From: Phycisphaerales bacterium
GTDB taxonomy: Bacteria; Planctomycetota; Phycisphaerae; UBA1845; Fen-1342
Assembly (NCBI GenBank): GCA_022839625.1
Contig: JALHJL010000017.1
Span: 70,798 to 99,519 of the forward strand
DNA length: 28,722 nt
Reading direction: 5' to 3'
Part shown: positions 22,916 through 28,722 of the stretch, in pieces
Layout of the letters: each line of letters opens with the position of its first letter
How positions within the stretch are numbered: the stretch's first letter is position 1
Translations under genes and position numbers: made by a program
The notes under the pieces: generated by a model
The model's input: the letters and a program-made list of their open reading frames with translations, nothing else
Told to the model about the DNA's origin: nothing
Databases searched by the model: none

Positions 22916-24244
22916 ATGAAGAGCGTTCTTGTCCTGGGTGCCGGTCTCGTATCCCGCCCGCTGGTCCGTTACCTGCTGGACCAGCCGGATTTTCGTGTCA
23001 CGGTCGCCTCGCGCACGGTGAGCAAGGCCGAAGCCCTGATCGCCGGGCACCCGCGCGGCACGGCCCTGCAATTGCTCGCGAACGAGACGGCGAAGCTGGA
23101 ACAGCTCGTCAGCACGCACGATCTGGCCATCAGCCTGCTCCCCGCACCGCTGCACCCGGTCGTCGCCGAGATGTGCGTCTCGCACCGCAAGCACATGGTG
23201 ACCACGTCGTACGTCAGCCCGAAGATGCGGACCCTCGACGACGCCGCGCGGTCGGCCGGCATCATGCTGCTCAACGAGATCGGCGTGGACCCGGGGATCG
23301 ACCACATGTCCGCGATGCGCGTCATTCACGACGTCAAGCAGCGCGGCGGCACGATCGTGAGCTTCAAGTCCTACTGCGGCGGCCTGCCGGCCCCGGAAGC
23401 GAACGACAACCCGTGGGGCTACAAGTTCTCCTGGAGCCCGCGAGCGGTGTGCACGGCGGGCAAGAACTCCGCCCGCTTCCGCGACAGCGGCAAGCTGGTC
23501 GAGATTCCGGGGCCGGAGCTGTTCGCCTGCCACCATCCTGTTCCGGTGGCGGGCATCGGCGAGCTGGAGGGGTATCCGAACCGCGATTCGCTCATCTACC
23601 TGGAGCTGTACGGGCTGGAGGGCATCGAGACGATGTTCCGCGGCACGCTGCGCTATCCAGGCTGGTGCGCGTGCCTGAAGAAGGTCGTCGACCTCGGCCT
23701 GCTGGAGGAGACGCCGGTGACGTATCCGCCGGGGATGACGTTCGCGAAATGGACCGCCGGCTTCGTCAAGGCGAAGTCGCCCGACGATCTGCGGCAGCGG
23801 GTCGCGGCCCACCTGGGCCTGGACGCTTCGGACAACGTGCTCGAGCGGCTGGAATGGCTGGGGCTGTTCTCGAATGACCCGCTGCCGCTCACGGGCCAGC
23901 AGACCACGCCGCTGGACGTGCTCGCGGCGCGCATGGAAGCGAAGATGTCGTACCGCAAGGGGGAGCGCGACATGATCGTGTTGCTGCACCGCTTCGTGGC
24001 CCGTTTCCCCGGCCGGCCCGACGAGCGGATTTCCTCCACGCTGATCGACTTCGGCCAGCCCGAGGGCGACAGCTCGATGGCCCGCACCGTGAGCCTGCCC
24101 GCCGCGGTCGCAACCAAGCTCATCCTCACGGGACAAATCCGCGACACCGGCGTGCACATTCCCGTCAAGCCGGAGATCTACAACCCGGTGCTCGACGAGC
24201 TGGCGACGATGAACATCCGGTGCGAGGAGAAGACCGAGGGGTAG
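22916..24244 (+). CDS. Saccharopine dehydrogenase (glutamate-forming; SDH half)
   Basis: By family, this enzyme oxidises saccharopine to glutamate and 2-aminoadipate 6-semialdehyde. The 442-residue product is the size of fungal Lys9. The N-terminal Rossmann motif VLVLGAGLVSRPLVRYLL is clear, followed by AISLLPAPLHPVVAEMCV and HMVTTSYVSPKMRTLDDAA. The substrate-side block EIGVDPGIDHMSAMRVI and SYCGGLPAPEANDNPWGYKFSWSP, a hallmark of this family, follow. C-terminal blocks include YPGWCACLKKVVDLGL and LPAAVATKLILTGQI. The ATG at 22916 follows CAGGAG. The 38-nt gap behind LKR indicates one transcript and sequential enzymes. No downstream aminoadipate semialdehyde dehydrogenase or aminotransferase is in the window. 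Confidence 0.92.
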   Translation: MKSVLVLGAGLVSRPLVRYLLDQPDFRVTVASRTVSKAEALIAGHPRGTALQLLANETAKLEQLVSTHDLAISLLPAPLHPVVAEMCVSHRKHMVTTSYVSPKMRTLDDAARSAGIMLLNEIGVDPGIDHMSAMRVIHDVKQRGGTIVSFKSYCGGLPAPEANDNPWGYKFSWSPRAVCTAGKNSARFRDSGKLVEIPGPELFACHHPVPVAGIGELEGYPNRDSLIYLELYGLEGIETMFRGTLRYPGWCACLKKVVDLGLLEETPVTYPPGMTFAKWTAGFVKAKSPDDLRQRVAAHLGLDASDNVLERLEWLGLFSNDPLPLTGQQTTPLDVLAARMEAKMSYRKGERDMIVLLHRFVARFPGRPDERISSTLIDFGQPEGDSSMARTVSLPAAVATKLILTGQIRDTGVHIPVKPEIYNPVLDELATMNIRCEEKTEG

Positions 24245-24500
24245 TGCCTGTCGCCGGATCACGAAGTTCTGGAAGGGTCAATCCCCCGTGGCCGGCGCTG
24301 CTGGCTGGTCGGAAACAGGGCCCGTCACTGCGGCGGGCGGGCAAGAGCAGCACCCTGCCGTTGGCGGAACGATGCCCTGGACGGCCGGGGCGCGTTCGAT
24401 TGGTTCGAGCGTGCACGGGGCGGCTACCCGGCATGGTGCGAGGAATCGCACATCCAGGTGAACAAAGCGCGGTCGAGCTGTCCGCACGTCCGGCAGGCAA

Positions 24501-25529
24501 TCAGGCAGGTTGCGGACCCAGGCCCTGGAGGCCGCAAACAGCCGCGATCTTGCGTGCGAGCGTTTCGAAGTCCCGGTAGCACTGCTGAACCGCGGCGAGA
24601 TGGGCACCGAGGGCACCGTCGGCGGATTTCAGATGGAACATGGGTTTCAGAGCATCCTGTGCCAAGGGCATGAGGCTGCGGTAGTGCTTGAGCGAAGCCA
24701 AGCACGCAGGGTCATCCTCGGGGCGGAGGTCCGCCTTTGCGGGTTTCTTCAAGACGTCCGAATGGTATACTTCGGGGATGCGGCTCACCCATCGTTCGTA
24801 AGCCTTCACGGGGCGATCCAGCCGAACGGCATGCTGCAGAATGACGTATCCTGCCGGCTGCATTTCTCCCGGGGGCAAGTCGAGCTTCAAGGCGGGGGGC
24901 TTTCGATCTAGTCGGTCCCTCCACTCACGACGCCAGTCTCGCAGTGTGGGGCCCAGGTTCTTGAGCCCCTGAATCGAGTACAGGTCTGCCGCGATTGGAA
25001 CGACGACGTAGTGCGCGGCGATGATTGCGGCCCGGTTGATGGCCCCAAGATTAGGTCCAACGTCGATCAGGACGCACTCCGCGCCCCGCTGCTTCGCGGC
25101 GGACAGCAAGACCCGATAGAAGGCGGAAGTCGTGCCAAAGGCCGCCTTGTCACGATCTACGCACCCCGGCCACGCGGCGGACAACCTCGCCTCGAACCGT
25201 GCAAGACCCAGGTCGCCGCACACCAATCCAAGTTTACCGCCGAACAGTCCGAGACTGTCGCCAATCGCCTCCACGTGGGGTTGGGCGATGTCGCCGACGC
25301 CGTCGAGGATGGGGCTGACGGCGCCGAGGATCGTGTGCGGATGATCGCCGTCCGGCCAAAGCTCTTCGAGGCGTTCCTCCGAAAGAAACATAGCGGTCAG
25401 GTTGGCCTGGGGGTCCAGATCTGCCGCGACCACGGGAATGCCCAAATCGGAGTACATCCAGGCCAAGTGATACACGAGCGAGGTCTTACCCACCCCGCCC
25501 TTGTTGTTGAAGAAGACTATGGTCTTCAC
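24501..25529 (-). CDS. ParA-family (MinD/ParA/Soj) ATPase, orphan
   Basis: The 342-residue ATPase has a deviant Walker A FFNNKGGVGKTSLVYHLA (signature K10, K15), the A' motif AADLDPQANLT and Walker B VLIDVGPNLGAINRAA. It is longer than typical ParA (about 250-260): the C-terminal third contains AVRLDRPVKAYERWVSRIP and a helical tail. No N-terminal helix-turn-helix is present, and no parB gene or parS-like repeat is seen nearby, so classical chromosome or plasmid partition is not supported. The start is a GTG at 25529, overlapping the stop of the upstream AlbA_2 gene by 4 nt (GTGA), a strong sign of translational coupling. It probably works with that partner. The biological process is unknown. 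Confidence 0.85.
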   Translation of the reverse strand: MKTIVFFNNKGGVGKTSLVYHLAWMYSDLGIPVVAADLDPQANLTAMFLSEERLEELWPDGDHPHTILGAVSPILDGVGDIAQPHVEAIGDSLGLFGGKLGLVCGDLGLARFEARLSAAWPGCVDRDKAAFGTTSAFYRVLLSAAKQRGAECVLIDVGPNLGAINRAAIIAAHYVVVPIAADLYSIQGLKNLGPTLRDWRREWRDRLDRKPPALKLDLPPGEMQPAGYVILQHAVRLDRPVKAYERWVSRIPEVYHSDVLKKPAKADLRPEDDPACLASLKHYRSLMPLAQDALKPMFHLKSADGALGAHLAAVQQCYRDFETLARKIAAVCGLQGLGPQPA

Positions 25530-26716
25530 GGCCGTCTCCGCACGATGGCGAGAACGTGCGCCGCCTCGACCTGGAACTCCGGTTCCGGGTTTCCGTTGCT
25601 CTTGAGCTCCCTCCGCGCCAGCGGGATGCCGTATCCGAACTGCTGCACGTACCCGAGGATTCTCATGGCTTCCGCGAGTTGCGGGTTACGGTAATCCGTC
25701 ACACCGGGTTGCCCGAAGTTCTCGCGGTTGACCCGTCCGAATGGTCCACCCGGGCTTTGTATCTCAATCCGATCCGAGAACCAGTAGACGCGCACGGGAG
25801 CATTCGTGCCCTCATAGGCGCGGTGCATCACCGCGTTCCGGACGAGCTGACGAAGGGCCTCGCGCGGATAATCCGGCCATCTCTGCTCTTTGGGACCACC
25901 TGCGATGCTCACGGCAGTGCGAATGTTGAGCATCAGGACCTCATCGAGTTGCCGCATCACGTCGCACAGTGGTCCATCAATCCGCTTTTCGTCGATGATG
26001 GGGTCGGTCAGTTCCAAACCGTCGAACCGGACGAGTTGGATGTAGGCCCCGGGAACCCATCGGAGCGCATCGCGACCAAGCACCAGAATCCCAGCATAGG
26101 TAGGGACGCCGTCCGGGGTCGCCATCCTCAGCGACGCTAACTGCTCTTCCGGCGCCCGCGCATTGGCCTGAAGCACCTCTCGACTCACTGCGCTGGGGAG
26201 GTACTCCCGGCTGAACAACTCCATATCCAACTCACCCAAGGAGGCGCCCGGAACCGGTTTAAGATCGAAGGACAGCGCGCTCCACCGGACGCGCTCGGCG
26301 AGGCGCCGTTCCTCCTCAGGCGTGGCCCTCTGGTCGGTCGTTCCCACGCGGACCCAGACCGTACCACTCAGGCGGACCGGAGGCGCGCCCGCTGGCGCGA
26401 CTTCGATGATCAGCACCTCGCAATTGCGGACACGCTTTCGCCGGACGAGCATGCTCGGGATTGGGAGCAGGCTACCATCCGACCGGAACGCCGCTGCGGT
26501 GCGCTCAAGCTCATCGGTAATCGCAAGCCCGGCACCACTTCCGTCGGGGTGCAATCCTACGAAGACAACGCCGGGCTTTCGATGGTCCGCCAGATCATTG
26601 GCGAAAGCACAGATCGCACGCTTGATCTTCTCACGATCCGCGAGCGACTCCTTGAACTCGGCGCGCTCGCTCTCCTGTTCGGCCAGCACCTCAAGTTCCG
26701 CATCCGATAGTGCCAT
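25526..26716 (-). CDS. AlbA_2 (Schlafen-type) plus HATPase protein, ATP-dependent regulator-like
   Basis: The 396-residue product begins with an AlbA_2/Schlafen-type divergent AAA-4 domain (about 1-140): ESERAEFKESLADREKIKRAICAFAND, VGLHPDGSGAG, and VRVGTTDQRATPEEERRL. The C-terminal region about 265-385 resembles the HATPase_c_4 fold of this family: LRQLVRNAVMHRAYE (N-box), FSDRIEIQSPGGPFG and GYVQQFGYGIPLARRELKSNGNPEPEF. Many relatives (COG2865) end in a winged helix for DNA binding; this one stops at the HATPase domain. The ATG at 26716 has no Shine-Dalgarno and lies 9 nt after the ispG stop; the 3' end overlaps parA-like by 4 nt. GC content looks lower than in ispG by eye. Role unknown; defence or regulation are possibilities. 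Confidence 0.83.
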   Translation of the reverse strand: MALSDAELEVLAEQESERAEFKESLADREKIKRAICAFANDLADHRKPGVVFVGLHPDGSGAGLAITDELERTAAAFRSDGSLLPIPSMLVRRKRVRNCEVLIIEVAPAGAPPVRLSGTVWVRVGTTDQRATPEEERRLAERVRWSALSFDLKPVPGASLGELDMELFSREYLPSAVSREVLQANARAPEEQLASLRMATPDGVPTYAGILVLGRDALRWVPGAYIQLVRFDGLELTDPIIDEKRIDGPLCDVMRQLDEVLMLNIRTAVSIAGGPKEQRWPDYPREALRQLVRNAVMHRAYEGTNAPVRVYWFSDRIEIQSPGGPFGRVNRENFGQPGVTDYRNPQLAEAMRILGYVQQFGYGIPLARRELKSNGNPEPEFQVEAAHVLAIVRRRP

Positions 26717-26725
26717 GCTGACATG

Positions 26726-27934
26726 TTAACCGCGCAGGACCCGCGGCGACAAACCGCTGTCCTTCCCCGGCACCCCATCCGGCCGCTTCACGTCCACGTG
26801 CGCCCCCAGCAGCTTCGCCTCGCCGCGCTGCACCTTGGCGGCCAGTGCGCGACATTCGTCCAGCAGCGCGTCGAGCATCCGGTCCTCGGTCACCGTCTGC
26901 TTCTGCTCGCCCTGCACGTAGATGATCCCGCGGCCCTTGCCGGCGAAGATCGCCACGTCCGCCCCCTCGCACTCGCCGGGGCCGTTCACCACGCACCCCA
27001 TCACCGCGACCTTCATCGGCAGGTTGATCTCCTCCGCGAGCTTCCGCCGCACGTCGGCGACCAGCTTGAACAGGTCCACCTCGATCCGCCCGCAGGTCGG
27101 GCACGCGATCAGCTCGGGCTCGGTGCGCGGCCGCAGGCCCAGGCTGCACAGCAGCTCCTTGCCGTCCTCGATCTCGAACACCGGGTCCGCCGCGTACGAA
27201 ATGCGGATCGTGTCGCCGACGCCATTGGCCAGCAGCGTGGACAGAGCTGCAATCGAGCGGATGCGGCCGGTCTCCGGCGGGCCGGCGTGCGTGACGCCGA
27301 GATGCAGCGGATAGTCGTAGCGCTGGCTGATGGCGGTGTACGCGTCGATGACGATCCGCGGGTCGGGGCTTTTCGCGGAGATCACGACAGCGTGAAAGTC
27401 TTCGGCGTCAAAGACGCGCAGATACTCGTCGAGCTTGTCCAGCATGATCCGGATCAGGCCGGCGGCGTAGTCCTGGTCGAGTTCGGCCTTCTCGACGGCC
27501 CGCTGCGACTTGTCCCGCCGCTCGACGATCCCGCCTTCGTTCGCCCCGACGCGGATGGGAATGCCGCGTTCCTTGCAGGCGGCGATGACGCGGCGGACCT
27601 TCGCGCGGTCCTGGATGTTGCCGGGATTCAGGCGGATCTTGTGCACGCCGGCCTCGATCGCCTCCAGCGCCCGCTCGAAGTGGAAGTGCACGTCGGCGAC
27701 GATCGGCACCGGCGACGCGGGGATGATCTGCCTGAGGGCGTCGGTGTCGCGTTTGTCCGGCACGGCGACGCGCACCAGGTCGGCCCCGGCCCGCGCGAGC
27801 TGGTGAATCTGCGCCAGCGTGGCGTCCACGTCGTACGTGTACGTGCTGGTCATCGACTGAAGCGCGACGGGTGCATCGCCGCCGATCCGGGTGCGGCCGA
27901 CGACGACCTGACGTGTCTTGCGGCGTGCGAGCAT
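26726..27934 (-). CDS. ispG: 4-hydroxy-3-methylbut-2-en-1-yl diphosphate synthase (GcpE)
   Basis: Iron-sulfur enzyme of the MEP isoprenoid pathway, converting MEcPP to HMBPP. The 402-residue product has the TIM-barrel start TRQVVVGRTRIGGDAPVALQSMTSTYT, VRVAVPD, VADVHFHFERALEAIEAGVHKIRLNPGN and IPIRVGANEGG. The C-terminal 4Fe-4S domain has CPTCGR, then 32 residues to MGCVVNGPGE, giving three Cys and one Glu ligand as required. It lacks the large central insertion found in some plant and bacterial forms. The ATG at 27934 follows a weak GAGAG. The AlbA_2 gene starts 9 nt after its stop, so the pair downstream is probably on the same transcript. Confidence 0.95.
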   Translation of the reverse strand: MLARRKTRQVVVGRTRIGGDAPVALQSMTSTYTYDVDATLAQIHQLARAGADLVRVAVPDKRDTDALRQIIPASPVPIVADVHFHFERALEAIEAGVHKIRLNPGNIQDRAKVRRVIAACKERGIPIRVGANEGGIVERRDKSQRAVEKAELDQDYAAGLIRIMLDKLDEYLRVFDAEDFHAVVISAKSPDPRIVIDAYTAISQRYDYPLHLGVTHAGPPETGRIRSIAALSTLLANGVGDTIRISYAADPVFEIEDGKELLCSLGLRPRTEPELIACPTCGRIEVDLFKLVADVRRKLAEEINLPMKVAVMGCVVNGPGECEGADVAIFAGKGRGIIYVQGEQKQTVTEDRMLDALLDECRALAAKVQRGEAKLLGAHVDVKRPDGVPGKDSGLSPRVLRG

Positions 27935-28144
27935 GGCTCTCTGCCTTGAGCCTGGGTCAAGCGCTCATTCTATGCGGCTGGCGCCCGAGTGCCCATCCGC
28001 GATCCGTCCCGTGGCCGCATCGGAGCGCCGCGCTCGGGGGCGTGCTCGCACAGCGGGCCAGCGCAGGGCGCGTACGCTGGTCCGCAATAGGGCGCGCGCG
28101 CTGCCCGGCGGGGGTAGTGGATACCTCGGGCCGTTCGGCGGTCA

Positions 28145-28168
28145 TGCCGACGGCTGTCTCCGTCGGCA
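28145..28168. repeat. Hairpin with 9-bp stem and 6-nt loop
   Basis: TGCCGACGG pairs with CCGTCGGCA around loop CTGTCT. It has the same geometry as the hairpins at 17181-17525 and 19182-19228, but no GTAGC flank. Confidence 0.75.
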
Positions 28169-28199
28169 CGTCGATGCGACCAAAGCTGCACGGGACAGC

Positions 28200-28593
28200 G
28201 GGAGCCGGTTGCGTTGTAACCGGTTGGGCAGGGTCGGGAAGCCGGCGACTGGCCGGCGGTGCGTCTGGATGGCTCGGATGGGACGGCGCGGTAGCGTGCG
28301 GCACGGATCAAGCAGGTACGCCGGGGGGCTCGGGCGCAGGCGACCGCGGTCGTTGGGTGGTCAGACGCATTCGTGCTCCTCGCCCAGCAAACCCAGCGCT
28401 CCCGTATTACGCCGCAACCGCTCCCCGCTGGCTCCCCGCTGTTCCGGCTGACGGGCCAGCTTGGTCGAGAAATCCAAGAACCAAGGAACCCGCCCTGGGT
28501 CCCGCCGCCCAAAACGAGCGCGCGCGGGGAAGCCCTCCCGCCGCCGCGCAACCGCACTGCGCCACGAAGCTCATAAGAACGCAACCGGCTCCC
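28200..28593. repeat. 16-bp inverted repeat pair
   Basis: GGGAGCCGGTTGCGTT at 28200-28215 recurs exactly as its reverse complement at 28578-28593, enclosing 362 nt with no recognised gene. Confidence 0.7.
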
Positions 28594-28722
28594 TTGCTGG
28601 CGTCCCAGACTGGAAAACAGGAGCCGTTGGCCGTCACGCTCTGTCACCAGTGGCCTCCTCACCTTGCACCAGGCCACCTTCATTCGATGCCCAGCTTACA
28701 AGGCCCGGAGGCCATCGCTACG

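Larger units (their letters stand above)
27935..28722. other. Right-end region without a convincing gene
   Basis: In 788 bp I see open frames on both strands, but their translations are Arg/Pro/Ser-rich without motifs and I do not call them. Structures present are a perfect 9-bp-stem hairpin with a 6-nt loop at 28145-28168, a 16-bp inverted repeat at 28200-28215 and 28578-28593, a local CCGGTT/AACCGG hairpin near 28205-28223, and an 11-bp tandem duplication at 28420-28441. The ispG promoter should lie near the left side but no clear boxes were found. Confidence 0.5.

Noticed and set aside
24245..24500. Small gene between SDH and the ParA gene
   Set aside because: Short open frames exist on both strands but lack ribosome sites and motifs; the stretch is GC-rich intergenic sequence between convergent genes.
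24501..25529. ParA as part of a plasmid or chromosome partition locus
   Set aside because: No parB gene and no repeated parS-like sites are visible on either side.
27970..28683. 237-codon minus-strand open frame at the right end
   Set aside because: Composition is Arg/Pro/Ser/Cys-rich, it crosses the inverted repeats and a hairpin, and no motif or good ribosome site is seen.

Overview
The window is GC-rich, densely coding DNA. It most likely comes from a planctomycete-like bacterium (Planctomycetota, possibly Phycisphaerae or a relative). This is inference: it rests on the mix of large FG-GAP/VCBS and von Willebrand lipoproteins, HExxH lipoproteins, a lysine-ketoglutarate reductase / saccharopine dehydrogenase pair, and many short hairpin repeats between and inside genes. 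No rRNA, tRNA or CRISPR array was recognised.

Layout. 1-1840 (minus): ribH-nusB-ftsY, a housekeeping block in which ftsY runs off the left edge. 2088-3455 (plus): a vWA lipoprotein, followed by 650 bp of repeat-rich intergenic DNA. 4110-5348 (plus): an RNase D-like exonuclease. 5506-7122 (plus): a radical SAM/SPASM protein. 7360-13497 (minus): three secreted lipoproteins, namely a large PKD + FG-GAP protein and two tandem, paralogous zinc metalloproteases. 13884-15592 (plus): a small PilZ (c-di-GMP) protein and an M16 zinc protease with a promoter almost touching its start codon. 15989-19177 (plus): a solitary fused nuclease-methyltransferase (Type IIG-like restriction-modification enzyme) with short repeats inserted in frame at three places. 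19384-21066 (minus): a PilB/GspE secretion ATPase. 21555-24244 (plus): LKR and SDH, two consecutive enzymes of saccharopine lysine catabolism, behind a good sigma-70-type promoter. 24501-27934 (minus): ispG, then an AlbA_2/Schlafen-type ATP-binding protein and a ParA-type ATPase overlapping by 4 nt. 27935-28722: no convincing gene.

The most interesting points are these. (1) The AlbA_2-HATPase/ParA pair is translationally coupled and sits 9 nt behind ispG; it is a candidate accessory, possibly defensive, two-gene system. (2) A family of hairpins preceded by GTAGC, with varied but self-complementary stems and mostly 6-nt loops, recurs across the window. (3) These hairpins, together with 7-nt and 8-nt tandem repeats, have entered the restriction-modification gene in frame, exactly in the loops beside its methyltransferase motifs. 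A vestige of a second copy of that gene's 3' end lies just after its stop codon.
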